Shown: positions 13,111 through 25,028, numbered from the stretch's first letter. The stretch is 64,000 nucleotides of DNA from Boswellia sacra (GCA_013180625.2 SNVD02009743.1:310001-374000); one strand, 5' to 3'. Notes: generated by a model not told the origin, from the sequence alone. Program-made: numbers and translations.

Positions 13111-13536
13111 TTAAAACTCTATCTAAGCCCTACTTTTCCTACAATTTGTTAAAAAATATATATTTGATAAATATGTTTTAGATAACATCAAAATTATCCT
13201 TTTCTCTTTTCTCTTCAAATTATATTTTAAATTTGTTGTAGAAACGTAACCCAACTTTGTAATGAAATTTTTACAAACAATTGCAAAGTAAATTCATTTA
13301 TTGATTTTGCAATGGACTTCGTTGAAGATTTCTTTCTTCTTCTTCTTTTTTTTTTTTTTAAGAAATCATCTACTGTCAAAAGCCTTCCACTAGACAGTTA
13401 AAAAGCAAATACGAGCTAAAAATATTATTGTATAGTGGAGAACTTTCTAAAAATACCAACTGTCAGGCGCACAAATCTACGGTGGTTATCAAGTGTAGGT
13501 ATAGTTTCGGCTTGCATAGAAAGAAAGAAAATTTAA

Positions 13537-13939
13537 GGGATAATTCTAATTTGCCCCCTGAGGTTAGGTCTTAAAAAAATTGAGGATCTCAATTTTTTGA
13601 AATCTAGAATGCCCCCTGAGGTTACTGTAGTGCCGTTAGATTTAACGGGAAATGTATTAAACCGTTAGATTTAACGAAAAATGTATTGAAAAATAACTTA
13701 ATGCTAATATTAGATTTAACAAAAAATATATTAAATTATAACTTAAAGCTAATAAACAGTAAAATAGACTATAATACCTTTTTCTAAATGATTTCTAAAG
13801 CGTTAAGTTACTATTTAATACATTTTTCGTTAAATCTAACGGTGCTACAGTAACCTCAGGGGGTAATTTTGAGTTTCAAAAAACTGAGGTCCTTAATTTT
13901 CTTTTGGCCTAACCTTAGGGGATAAATTAGAATTAACCC
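13537..13939. mobile_element. MULE-type foldback MITE, 403 bp
   Basis: A perfect 9-base direct repeat AAAATTTAA (13528-13536 and 13940-13948) flanks the element; 9 bases is the Mutator-class duplication length. The left arm begins GGGATAATTCTAATTTGC and the right arm, reverse-complemented, begins GGGTTAATTCTAATTTAT. Complementarity continues for close to 200 bases per arm, including the shared CCCCCTGAGGTTACTGTAG block, so almost the whole element can fold into one hairpin. It is non-coding. Confidence 0.85.
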
Positions 13940-14388
13940 AAAATTTAATAGTTAAAATCAAATCTTAAAATATTTTAAAAAACTACCATCAGATTTTAAT
14001 CGTCCTTGTCCACTTGCCACAAGGGCACCTTCCATTATTGCATCAAGAGATTCAAACATCATAAAGCATCAAGGGATTCAAAACACCATGGAGTTTGAAC
14101 AGGTGATTTAAAATATCAGCTGATGAGTCTTCACCAGTAACAAGTTCAATGAAGGAGTTTTTGATAATTTATAATTTATATATTTTAAATTTAGTGAAAA
14201 TTAATAAGAGGAGCTTAGAAAGAGATTTAATAGGACTCAAATAACAACATTCTTGAATTATTGACTGAGTTAAGAAGCACTGACACAAGGTTTTCTTAAA
14301 AGTAATGCTTTTTACGTCCCACTATCAAATTATATGATTCTCAATTTTAGAATTTTTTGTACAAATATGTTACTTTAATAAATATTTA

Positions 14389-15765
14389 AGGGATAGTAAT
14401 AATTTACACCCTAAGATTAATCGAAAATACAAATTACTTCCTGTAATGTTTGAAATTACAATTACCCTCTGATTTTTGAATTCTGACGTTAAATTAAACG
14501 GAAAAGGAGGAGAGAGAAAAAATTTTATCAAAATAACCTCATGTTCGGTCATTTGATATTAACAGTTTACCCCTTGAGATTAAGCAAAAAGACAAATTCT
14601 CCCTGCACATTTTGGAATTACAAATTATTCCCTTATTTTTGAATTTCAACATTAAATTAAGTGAAAAAAGATGAGAGAGAGGATAATATATACTATTCGA
14701 CCAAAATGCCCTTATATAAATACAAATACCTTCACTCACTTTTCTAAAATCACCTAAACAACCTTACCTTTCTTTCTTTCTGTCTCTGTCTCCTTTTCTG
14801 TCTCCCCTCTACCAGCAATCTCCACCACCTCTCCTTAGTGCTTCACCAGACCTTCCCCCCATACCGCCATCGTCTAGGGGTGATAATTTGAATTATGACA
14901 CCCGAACATGACACTAATAGGACACGAACACGACACACGATTAATAAATGGGTCGAATTCATGTTGAGGGTGTTCAACACGTCAACCAGTTTAATGACAC
15001 GAATAGTTAAATATATCTTGTCAATAATTAACATGCAAGCTCATTTAATGATATAATTTTTATCTTCTTACAACATATATATTATAAAACTAAAAATTTT
15101 ATATTATAAACTAAATTAATTTACATAATAGTAAATTGTAATGATTTTAATATTTTTATATTAACAATTATTTATATTCTAAAAATAATTTTAATTGAAA
15201 TAAATATATAGAATATGATATACTATGCATAATTAGATTAAACAATTAAGTGAATTATGTTAATTAAATATGACACGATTACAACACGTGGGTGACGCAT
15301 TTAATAACTGTATCGAATCTGCTTTTCATGTCTTATCACGAACAATTAAATGGGTCGACACATATGACACGAATTGCCACCCTCACGATCGTCGCTTCCT
15401 TCTCTTCATTGATGAAATTGCTTACGTCACCAATTCCTCCTCTCTCTTCTCTACTAGAACTCGCCACCGCCCAATTTGGGTTTGTAAATTAAAGCTCGGA
15501 TTAAAGAGTGGGTTCAATTTGGTTCAAATTTACTTTTTATTATTTATTCAATAAAGTTTTAAATATTTTTAATTATTATTATTATTTTTATCAATATTTT
15601 TTGATTATTTTTATCCTTGGGAGGGAGAAATTTGTATTTTCGTTTAATCTTAGGGGATAAATTGTTAAATATCCCTTATTTTTATTGCACGAGTTTTATT
15701 TTCAATAATACCCCTACTTTATTTAATTTAACGTCAGAATTCAAAAATTAGGGGGTAATTTGTAA
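14389..15765. mobile_element. Composite foldback (MULE-MITE-like) array, right end truncated
   Basis: Two adjacent copies of a terminal segment related to the 13.5-kb MITE lie on the left (from about 14390 and about 14555). Inverted partial copies lie on the right (about 15625-15682 and 15690-15765). The segments share CCCTAAGATTAA, GAAAATACAAATT and TTTTTGAATTCTGACGTTAA. The right outer arm stops abruptly at the copia LTR fragment at 15766. A hAT-like element occupies the centre. No transposase is present, and I could not find a clean target duplication. Confidence 0.55.
14875..15385. mobile_element. hAT-like MITE nested in the foldback array, 511 bp
   Basis: The left end begins TAGGGGTGATAATTTG. 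The reverse complement of the right end begins TGAGGGTGGCAATTCG. Both are followed by repeated GACACGA/TGTCGTG-type motifs. Flanking octamers CCATCGTC (14867-14874) and CGATCGTC (15386-15393) match at 7 of 8 positions, as expected for an aged hAT duplication. It has no coding capacity and is inserted inside the surrounding foldback array. Confidence 0.7.
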
Positions 15766-16150
15766 TTTCAAGAACACACCCAGTATATAATGCGCAAAAG
15801 CTCTCTCTCCATAACTATGCAATAACTCGGTATATATTGAGAAGTCTTGGCCGAAAATCTTCCTAGAAATCCTGTAAATATCTCAATTAAGATCACATTA
15901 GGAATAGGATAAACTAAAATAGGAAGTGTTTATAGTTAAACTCCTAAAGTAACAAGGATTCATCAAATATCCTTTGATTTTGATTAGGATACAAGAAATA
16001 TTATCCTAATCTACCAAGGTATTTATTGTATTCCTATAATAATCATCTAGAAACAGTAGAATAGGAATCAAAAATACTTTTCTTATTTCTATCACAAGTT
16101 AACCGAAAACTTAACATGTGCGTGACACATGTTTTACGTTAACACCAACG
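15766..16150 (-). repeat. 3' LTR of the copia element, truncated
   Basis: This segment is collinear with and very similar to 24467-24857 of the 5' LTR. It keeps the end next to the polypurine tract but lacks about 510 bases of the outer end. It abuts the truncated foldback array directly at 15766. Confidence 0.85.
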
Positions 16151-16166
16151 ATCTCCCCCTTTTTGG
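16151..16166 (-). other. Polypurine tract of the copia element
   Basis: On the minus strand, CCAAAAAGGGGGAGAT lies immediately before the start of the 3' LTR. This is the position and composition expected of the plus-strand primer site. Confidence 0.75.
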
Positions 16167-16608
16167 CAACTTGTGATGAAATCACTGAACTGTTTTTAAG
16201 AACATCTCACGATAAGTTAGACATCACTGTAAGTAATCAAGAATCATGAATCAAACAAGTATCTCATGCAAAGAAATAATAAAAAAAACTATTGTAAATC
16301 ACATAACAGCATACTGTCACAAGATATATGACTGATCAAAGTACTAAGTGAAGTTTCACTAGTACACTCAAACTCAGCTGCAGAACAAATGAAAATATAT
16401 GTCAAACACAGTTGCACTCAAAATCATCTACAAGATTCATTCAATTGAATGGGGCAGATTATCACAATGCAGCAAGCCACAACATATAAAAGATAGTTCA
16501 TTCTCCCCCTCACTTCTTACTTATTCCTTTGAGAAACTAGTAACACAAAAACAAAATTAGTAAGCAGAGAGAATAAGATAACAAAAATGACAGCAAAATA
16601 AAAATAGT

Positions 16609-18032
16609 TCAGCAAGCAAAATAAATGCTCCCCCCTTGATGCCTTCGTGACTTTAGCACAAGTGGCCAAAATCTAATTAAGTTTGGGAGACTTCCGGACA
16701 GGTCAGCAACTACTCTGCATATCTCCCTCTCAATTCTTTCTGCATTTGTTTCAGTGGTTTGAGCATGCGGTTGGAAAGATGGAACTGGTGACTCAGTTGC
16801 TGGAAGAGGGGGTGATGGTGGATAAGATTCTTCTTCAGCTGCTGCAGGGACAGGAATATCCAGGGATTCTTTCTCAGCAAGTGGTGAGGTCTGTTTCATT
16901 CCGGAATCTGTTTTTGTTGGTACATCTGAATCAGATTCATGTTGCAAAGTGGGAGCTGATTTGTTTGGTTTCTGCTTCTTATGATCAGATGATTTCTTCA
17001 CCACTTTAATTTTCTTCTTTCCCTTCCTATTATATCCCTTGACAGAAGCCTTGTTTTATTTTTCTTTTGGCTTCTGTGCTTCTGTTCTGTCTTTCTTAGT
17101 AGCAGGCTGTGCAACAAGACTTGATGGAATTGGAGCTTCTTCCTCATGTTGAGGTTCAGTGACTTCTGGTATGTCATCAGCTGGTGTTGCTGAAATCATA
17201 GGTTCAGGTTCCATGGAGTGTGGTGCTGTAGATAGAAGCTGTCCTAGAAACTGAGCTTCCAACACAGATTGCTTGTGTTTGATGTCTTTCAAATCCTACA
17301 GGATATCTATCAAAGCAGAATTGATCAATTCAAGTTTTTCTTCAACAATTTTCAATTGATTTTTCCTGACTCTTGTTGGTTTAAGTTCAGGTGTAGGTAA
17401 ATTAGTTTGATCATGCAATCTTTGAAGGAATCTTTTGGTAATGACTTAGACAGAATTTCAGTATGTTCACTGGAGCTCACAAGAATGTTGTTCTAAGCAA
17501 GTATGCCTTGAATCAAATAGGGGAACACAAGTAAGTAGTAATCAGAGTGATAGGAAACAATTTGAACTATTGTTCTTTATGCTAACAGTCCAAAGTTTAC
17601 TGGTCTATTTGTTCCTAGACAAAAGAGAAGTTTCATTCTGTCTTCCCGAATCTGATTTTGATGGGAAGAAGGAAGCCAATTAAACTGGGCTATCTTGTGT
17701 AACACTCGGTATTGCTTCCTAAGATATTTCTAGTCAAGACCATCTTTGGGTTTCCATTCGATATATGTTCGACCAGTTACTTCCTTAACTATTTCAGCCA
17801 TGTTAAACTCTGCATCTACAAAATGTATGCTGCCTATTGGAATGTCTAGAAAAGAGTTTATGACATTGGGAGAGAATTTCACAAACTTCCCTCGACAGTA
17901 AACCTTATGATAATGAAAACTCTTAGGATCATCAATGGCACTTGAAATATTAGCATAGAATTCCTGAATCAGAGTTTTTACAGGAGGAAGAAAGTTTGAT
18001 ACCGTTCGAGTCCAGTAATTGGACTCAATCAT
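16609..18032 (-). pseudogene. Extra (env-position) ORF of the SIRE-like element, broken
   Basis: Three separate open stretches lie between RNase H and the 3' LTR. The first (18032-17730) contains LPPVKTLIQEFY and, further on, HKVYCRGKFVKFSPNVINSF. This is the signature of the putative plant transposon protein domain often seen downstream of copia pol. The second (17292-17056) and third (17004-16609) are proline-, serine- and glutamate-rich with Lys-rich patches, a low-complexity tail. Stops and frameshifts separate them. SIRE relatives carry an env-like or unknown gene here. The function is unknown and I see no convincing membrane segment. Confidence 0.6.
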
Positions 18033-18339
18033 CTCACTGACACCATATGAGTTGAAGTCCTAGAGTTTCATAGGCCTTTCTAACTGTAGCTTCCTCTGTA
18101 AAGTAATCTTATCAAACTTCTGTTTGACGGCAGCCGTGAGAAATTGTTGTATTTTGGCTTGACCTTCTCCTTAATCTTCTAAACTGCAGAAGGTTTTTCA
18201 GAATCGAAATAGAGAGCCAACATGCAGGACAGGGAAGCAGTTGTGGATAAGGGATTATATGAATAGGAGAAGCCCAGATACTATTTATTATATATACTAG
18301 GCCGATTTTTAAGGAATTTCTGATTTTCAACAAAAATCA

Positions 18340-19003
18340 ATTAATGACTTTCCTTTCCAAAAAAAAAAAAACTGTTTAATAACTCCTTCAAAACACATCA
18401 ACTCAAATTTGAATTATATTCAAATAAGGAATACTAATAGAATAAAGATTCCCGCCATTGAGACTTCTCCCTCTTAATTCAACAATGCTGAGATGGCAAA
18501 ATTTTGACACATGGACACAGAATTGACTTATATTTAAGATAAACACATAGGTCATTATTATGAAAAACGTAGGAGAACACAGTTAACAATATCATAACAG
18601 TAATATCTGAATTATCATATATCTCATTCTAAGAAAGCATATTTTTGGAGCTGAGTAATTCACACATTAGAGCATATTTTGAATCTATTGAGTGGACAAC
18701 TTGAGCATGCTTCTTACACACACAAAAGTTGACTTCAATGAAAACTTTACTAGTTTAATACAGTAGCTTTCACACAATATAGAGGTAGCCCTTTTCATAT
18801 GAGTGGGTGACCTCAATATATTTCCTAGATACCCTAAGGTTACTCTCAATGATGACTTTCACACATCATATATTGGTAGCCCTCACTGTATTTTTCATTT
18901 TAACTTAGTATCTATCATAAATTTTATACCATAGCTCAAACATGCTAATTTAGAAAGAAACTTATGATACTTCAGATATGAATAACATAACAGAATACTG
19001 TAT
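18340..19003. other. Non-coding segment between copia RNase H and extra ORF
   Basis: AT-rich sequence internal to the copia element, including an A-run at about 18359-18371. Three repeats of the type TTTCACACA...TAGCCCT lie near 18760-18890. No coding motif is seen. Confidence 0.5.
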
Positions 19004-19561
19004 TCACTCATATAACTGACAGATACATAAGGCTTTTCTTAGATTTTTAAACCTTGTTGTGTCCAATGCCTTAGTGAACAAGTCAGCTAATTGTTTATCA
19101 ATAAAGATGTGGTCAATGTGTATTACCTTAGATTCTGCTAGTTCCCTTATAAAACAGTATCTAATATCAATGTGTTTTGTTCTAGAATGCTGAACAGGAT
19201 TTTTGAAAATATCTATAGCACTAGTATTATCACAAAACACAGTTATAAGCTTCTATTCAATAGCATAATCACTCAACATTTACTTCATCTACAATAGTTA
19301 TGTGCAACAACTCCTTACTGCTATGTATTCGGCTTCAGCTGTAAATAAAGAAATTGAATTCTGCTTCTTGTTGTGTCATGAAACCAAGTTAGTACCAAGA
19401 TAAAAACAACCTCCTGAAGTACTTTTTCTGTCATCTGTATTTCCTGCCCAATCTGCATCACTGAACCCTACAAGACAATCATTTGTATATTTAGAAATCC
19501 ATATTCCATAATCACATGTTCCATGTACATATATGATGATTCTCTTTGCTGCAGCAAGATG
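19004..19561 (-). pseudogene. Copia RNase H domain, broken
   Basis: Minus-strand translation in mixed frames shows the copia RNase H signatures: a DADWAG segment near 19455-19440, a TAEAEY segment near 19340, and the terminal part FCDNTSAI...HIDIRYCFIREL...DLFTKAL in the open stretch 19240-19004. Several stop codons interrupt the first half. The domain removes the RNA strand of the replication hybrid. Confidence 0.8.
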
Positions 19562-20640
19562 TTATTCTTTGGGATTTGCTTGAAACCTTGCACAAAGTCC
19601 TACACTAAAGCTTAAATCTGGTCTGCTTGCTGTGAGGTATAGTAAGCTGCCAATAATGCTTCTGTACAAGCTTGCATCAACATCTTTTCCTGCATTATCT
19701 TTTGAAAGTTTTAGATTAGTACTAATAGGAGTTTTCATTGGTTTTGCATTTTCAAGCCCAAACTTCTTTACAAGATTTTTGGCATATTTTGATTGAGATA
19801 TAAATATCCCATCATTCATTTGCTTAACCTGCAATCCAAGAAAGAAATTTAATCCTTCTACCATGCTCATCTCAAACTCTTCCTGCATCAACTTAACAAA
19901 CTCATTAATTTTGCTTTTGTTAGTTGATCCGAAAACAATGTCATCAACATATATTTGAGCAACAATAAAATAGGTTGATGCATGTTTGATAAACAAGGTC
20001 TTATCATTGTTGCCTCTTTTATAACCTCTGTTGATCAAAAAATTTGTCAACCTTTCATACCAAGCTCTAGGAGCTTGTTTCAAACCATACAAAGCTTTGT
20101 GCAATCTGTACACAAAATCAGGATGTTTAGGATCTTCAAATCCTTTAGGCTATTCAACAAAGACTTCTTCATTGAGATAGCCATTTAAAAATGTTGTTTT
20201 AACATTCATTTGGTACAACTTAAAATCAAGCAAACAAGTGATTGCAAGTAGTAATCTGATTAACTCAAGTCTAGCTACGAGTGCAAAGGTCTCATCAACG
20301 TCTATGCCTTCAACTTGTGTGTAATCTTGTGCAACTAACCTAGCTTTATTCCTTACTACTTGACCACTTTCATCAGTTTTATTTTTGAAAATTCATTTAG
20401 TTCCAATGACATTTGTACCTTCTGGTCTAGGAACTAGTTCCCATACTTCATTCTTTTTAAACTAATTAAGTTCATCTTGCATAGCTTGAATCCATACCTC
20501 TTCTTTTAAAGTTTCTTTCACATTTTTTGGTTCAACTAAAGAAATATAACATGCAAACCTTACCTGATTTCTTACCTTGCTCTGGGTTTTCATCATGCCA
20601 TATGGTGTTCTAATGATAGAGCTTGTTGGATGTGCCTTCT
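19562..20640 (-). pseudogene. Copia reverse transcriptase, broken
   Basis: The open stretch 20113-19562 holds the second half of RT. It has LHKALYGLKQAPRAWYE, then the catalytic IYVDDIVFGS, FLGLQVKQ, and TASRPDLSF near the RNase H junction. The part upstream to about 20640 reads as the RT N-terminus, with typical phrases such as the equivalent of QEELNQF and NKTDESGQVVRNKARLV, but has stop codons. It belongs to one polyprotein with the neighbouring integrase and RNase H. Confidence 0.85.
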
Positions 20641-20644
20641 GAAT

Positions 20645-21541
20645 TCATGTGGGTGAATATTTTCTCTCTTCATCGTTCCGGATTAAACTTCTGTTCAAAT
20701 CTAAGTTGTCAGATGTTACTGTTATGTCAGGTGTAACAACAATTGTTTCCTCTTTCATAACAGCATCTTCCTTTTTGTTGCTATCTGAATCTGATTTTTC
20801 AGTCTCTTCTGTGAAGCTGGTTATGCTTTCCTCTCGTGAGTACTTTGCATAGTCATCAAGGTCATCAAATACTACATTTGCAGATTCCATGACTACCTCA
20901 GTTCTCATATTGTAAACTCAAAATGCTTTGCTGTTTTGAGCATATCCCACGAAGACTCCTTGATCACTCATTGGATCTAATTTTCCTAACAGTTCTCTAT
21001 CGTTTAAGATGTAACACCTGCTTCCAAAAACATGAAAATATTTCAAATTAGGTTTTCTTCCTTTCAAAATTTCATAAGGTTTTTGATTAGCGCCAGGATA
21101 AAGAAAAACTCTATTTGAAATATAACAAGCAGTGCTTATTGCTTCAACCCAAAGCCTTTTTGTCAACTTCTTGCTATTGAGCATCACTCTTGCCATCTCT
21201 TGAAGAGTTCTATTCTTCCTTTCCACAATGCCATTCTGTTCAGGGGTTTTAGGGGCTGAAAATTCATGATCAAGTCCATGGTATTTGTAAAAGTCAGCAT
21301 AGCTAACATTTTCAAACTCCTTTCCATGATCACTTCTTATTCTCACAATCCTTCCAATGTTCCTATTTTGCTCATTTTCAAGCTTAACACAAAGATTCCT
21401 GAAAGCTTCAAAAGTGTTAGATTTTTCTTTAATGAAATCAACCCAAGTATATTTAGAAAAATCATCCACACAAACAAATATGTATCTCTTACCTGTAATG
21501 CTTTCAATTTGCATAGGACCCATAAGATCCATGTGTAGCAA
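20645..21541 (-). pseudogene. Copia integrase
   Basis: The stretch 21541-20918 is open for 207 codons. It shows the rve core with the DDE acids: D in HMDLMGPM, D in IRSDHGKEFEN, and E in PEQNGIVERKNRTLQE. A C-terminal YEILKGRKPNLKYFHVFG and GVFVGYAQNSKAF segment follows. A stop then separates it from an acidic hinge (20908-20645) leading to RT. The integrase core is one of the better preserved parts of this element. Confidence 0.88.
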
Positions 21542-21607
21542 ATCAAGTATCTTAGATGTGCTAAGATGTGGATTTGATTTGTGTGAACTTCTGATTTGTT
21601 TTCATAT

Positions 21608-22103
21608 TTAACATGGTCCACAAATTTTATTAAATTTGTCATCAAGTTTAGGAACTCCTTTTACAGCACCTAACTTAGTTAATTTAACCAAGTTTTTGTA
21701 ATTTAAGTGTCCTAATTTTTGATGCCACAATTCTAAATCCAAAATCCTAGCATGAAATGCAATTTCTACCAAATAACAATTATGCAAAGTTCTATTACCT
21801 TCTAGAATGCATTTACCGAAATTATCTAAGACCATGCATTTCTTTTGTGTGAAGTTAATTGTATACTTTTCATCACAAATCTGACTAATGCTTATAAGAT
21901 TAACTTTCAAATCTTCAACTAACAAGACATTTTGAAAATTGGGTAAACTTTTGACATTCAAAGTGCCTTTACCAATAATCTTACTCTTTGTTCCATCTCC
22001 ATAGGTGACATTACTATCCCTGCATGCTTTAAAATCTGTTAAAAATTGTTTATTTCCAGCATGTGCCTGGAACAACCACTGTCAAAATACCACAAATCAT
22101 TAA
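21608..22103 (-). pseudogene. Copia aspartic protease and GAG-pre-integrase domain
   Basis: The catalytic segment LWYFDSGCSRHM is readable near 22100-22066. A frameshift then moves the rest to the frame open over 22075-21608. That frame has GNKQFLTDF, an SISQICD stretch, and the GAG-pre-integrase region LELWHQKLGHLNYKNL. The DSG triad residue is intact but the frameshift would abolish the product. Confidence 0.82.
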
Positions 22104-22161
22104 AAGCATGATTAAGTGTAGTAAAAGCAACATGGCATACTGTTTTATCTTTCTTAACCCA

Positions 22162-23898
22162 CTACTGTTGTGATTTTGGTAACGGTTTAAATTGTTTTGA
22201 TCTTTTATACAAAAGATTCAACAATTTAAAGCATCTAGGCCTAATATGTCCCTTTTTACCAGAAAAATAGCAAATAGGAATTAACTTCCTTATATTTTTA
22301 GGACTGGACTTGAACGAACTTAGAAGGGAAACAAATGTTTCACTGCTATTGGTATTTGGACTTGACTTTAAGGAGTTGGATTCAAAATTCTTACCTGATG
22401 TTGAGGCTTTTACAAAAACTGTTTTTGATGAAGATGCAATATTACCTTCTGTGTATCCCAATCCACGTTTGTTAGAGTTGTCTCTTCCAAGACTCAAGAC
22501 CTGATCAAGTTTGGCTGCTCCAATTTTGAGTTGATCAACACACTTCTTGCTTTCAATCAGTTCTGTTGTGATTTTCTCAATGTGTACTGTTTTGTTTGTC
22601 ATAACGGTTTTAAGTTTGGTGATGTAATTTTCAGCATAAGCTTTTTCATATTTCAGAACTTCAATCTCCCTTTTCAAAGTGTTGATTTCTTCTTTTTGAC
22701 TCAGCCATTCACCATAGAGTGCATTGTATGTTTCTTGCAACTCTTCGCAATATTTTGGTCCATCTTTTTCATCTGAATGATTAACACTGTCTTGACAATC
22801 TTCTGTTAGGTCTAACATAACAGCCTTTCCTTTATCTGCTGCAGATGCTGTAAATACAACAAAATTGCTCATGCAATCTTGGTCTTCTGACTCCGATTCT
22901 GATTCATCACTCCAGGTTACTGTCAGGCCTTTGTTTTTCTTCTTAAGATTAGCACATTCAGATTGAATATGCCCATAACCAGAACATTCATAGCATTGAA
23001 TCTGTCCTTTCTTTTCAAGTTGTTTAGGTTTCTTTTTATCACTCTTCTTGCTGAATTTTCTGAACTTTTCTTCACTTGAGTTTGACGGTTTTCCTTGATT
23101 CTTTTTCTTGAAATTTCTTTTCATGAACTTGACATAATTTCTTGTTAGAAAAGCAATTTGTTTAGAATCAGTTTCATCAAGCTCATCACTACATTCATCA
23201 TCAGATTTTTCAACTTTCACATTAAATGCAATGCTTTTACCTTTTTGTTTCCGAGTACTTTGATTTATTTCAAAGTTTTGGAGAATACCAATCAGTTTAT
23301 CAACTCTCATTTCATCAGTGTTTTTAACTTCCTCAATGGCTGATATTTTAGGTTGAAACTTGTCTGGGATAGACCTAATTATCTTACTAACAACTTCTGT
23401 ATCAGTAAAATTTTTGTCAAGCATGTATGCTGAGTTTGTAATATGACATATCTTAGAGTAAAAATCAGAAATTGATTCATCCTCATGCATCATCAGATTT
23501 TCAAATTGAGAATTTAGTCTCATTAATTTAGATCTTTTAACTGATGTAGTACCTTCATGTTTTACCTTAAGTATGTCCCATGCTTCTTTGGCCACATTGC
23601 ATCTAGAAATCTATCCGAAGTTGTTTAAGTCTACTGCAGCAAAGATTGTATTAAAAGCCTTGGAGTTCGAACTGGATCGTCGGTATTCTTCATCAGATCA
23701 TTCGTCATCGGGTTTTGGTTCGGCATTACCAAAAGCATTCAGCTTTGTTGGTGGTGTCCATCCCTTAAGTACACTCGTTCATGCCCTTTCATCAAGAGAC
23801 TTGATATACAATTTCCTTCTTACCTTCCAATATGGATAATTATTGTCATCGAGAATAGTTGGTTGCGTTCCAGATCCTCCATTGCGAATAAACTCCAT
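22162..23898 (-). pseudogene. Copia gag with zinc knuckles, one in-frame stop
   Basis: The likely start is the ATG at 23898, which is in frame with the long open stretch 23595-22162. A TAG at 23613-23611 (codon 96) interrupts it. The N-terminus resembles DUF4219, followed by a UBN2-type capsid region (KEAWDILKVKHEG, NFEINQS). A CCHC knuckle CYECSGYGHIQSEC comes next, then an acidic SESESEDQD patch, a coiled-coil-like Lys/Glu region, and a second knuckle CYFSGKKGHIRPRC in which one Cys is Ser. Gag would form the virus-like particle. Confidence 0.85.
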
Positions 23899-23944
23899 CC
23901 TTCCAGATCAACGTGATCGTTTTCTTCACTTGTCTATCAGTGAA

Positions 23945-23959
23945 CCCGCTTTGATACCA
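23945..23959 (-). other. Primer-binding site of the copia element
   Basis: The minus strand reads TGGTATCAAAGCGGG two bases inside the 5' LTR. This matches the initiator-tRNA-Met-type primer site (TGGTATCA-AGC) with one change, and it fixes the inner end of the LTR at 23962. Confidence 0.85.
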
Positions 23960-23961
23960 AT

Positions 23962-24857
23962 TGAGAGTTCTGGAGTTATGCAGTTATAAGCAATATAACA
24001 GTAAACTGTAATGTAAATTGGCACAGGAGGATTTTTACGTGGTTCGATTATAAAACCTACGTTCACGGACAGCTATAGAGCTACAATTCATTAAGTTCTT
24101 GTTTGTACAATCTTTAGGACCTTTTACAATGCTGACTCACTCTCACACACTGACCTAATCTTTGAGACAAAATCTTCGCAAAGATCCTAAACTCTAGTGA
24201 TACTGCCCACTTTCTATCACAGATAACTTAACAACACACTGTTAAGTTATACATAATACCCGATGTCTGGCACAGAATTACATAAATACTCAACTCTCAA
24301 GTTATCCCAAGTGTCTACTAATTCACTCAGACTTAATCAACAACTCATGTACGATTTTTAACTCTCATACATGAAATAAAGACTCAAAGAATCAAATCAA
24401 AGAAGACATTCCTTTTGCGTTGAAGCTCTCTTCTATGAATTCATGGAATGCCATGACCAACTCTCTCAAGAACACACCTAGTATATAATGCGCAAAAGCT
24501 CTCTCTCCACAACTATGCAATAACTCGGTATATATTGAGAGGTCTTGGCTGAAATCTTCCTAGAAATCTTGTAAATATCTCAATCAAGATCACATTAGGA
24601 ATATGATAAACTAAAATAGGAAGTGTTTATAGTTAAACTCCTAAAGTAACAAGGACTCATCAAATATCCTTATATTTTGATTAGGATACAAGAAATATTA
24701 TCCAAATCTATAAAGGTATTTATTGTGAATCAAAGACTTCATATAATAATCATCTAGAAACAGTAGAATAGGAATCAAAAATACTTTTCTTATTTCTATC
24801 ACAAGTTACCCGAAAACTTAACATGTGCATGACACATGTTTTACGTTAACACCAACA
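23962..24857 (-). repeat. 5' LTR of the copia element, 896 bp
   Basis: On the minus strand the LTR begins TGTTGGTGTTAACG and ends CTCTCA before the primer site. It contains the TTTTTACGTGGTTCG motif common in copia LTR leaders (near 24026-24046). Its outer 390 bases match 15766-16150. The base after the LTR begins unrelated DUF1985-like sequence. Confidence 0.85.
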
Positions 24858-25028
24858 ATATTCAAGCTGCTGAGATACTGGTCATGCAGATATTTTGTTG
24901 TCTCATGGTTCTTTAACTCCTTCTGCAAATCTGAGAGTGGTTTGAACCTCAGTCCGATGATCAATCCAAACTCATGGGCTAAAAAACGAATTCGTCTTCC
25001 TTGCACATCAAAATTAGACACTTGTTAG
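24858..25028 (-). pseudogene. DUF1985-like fragment
   Basis: The minus-strand reading contains VQGRRIRFLAHEFGLIIGLRF. It resembles the start of the DUF1985 domain found in plant MULE and CACTA elements that also carry Ulp1-type proteases. The fragment is cut by the outer edge of the copia 5' LTR, so the copia element probably landed in older transposon debris. Confidence 0.45.

Larger units (their letters stand above)
15766..24857 (-). mobile_element. Decayed SIRE-like Ty1/copia retrotransposon
   Basis: The order on the minus strand is 5' LTR (24857-23962), PBS, gag, protease, integrase, RT, RNase H, a non-coding gap, an extra ORF, a purine tract and a truncated 3' LTR (16150-15766). A protein-coding region between RNase H and the 3' LTR, together with a gag that has UBN2-type sequence and an acidic serine-rich tail, fits the SIRE/Maximus lineage. 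All ORFs carry stops or frameshifts, so the copy is dead. No target duplication can be identified because the left LTR has lost its outer half. Confidence 0.9.
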
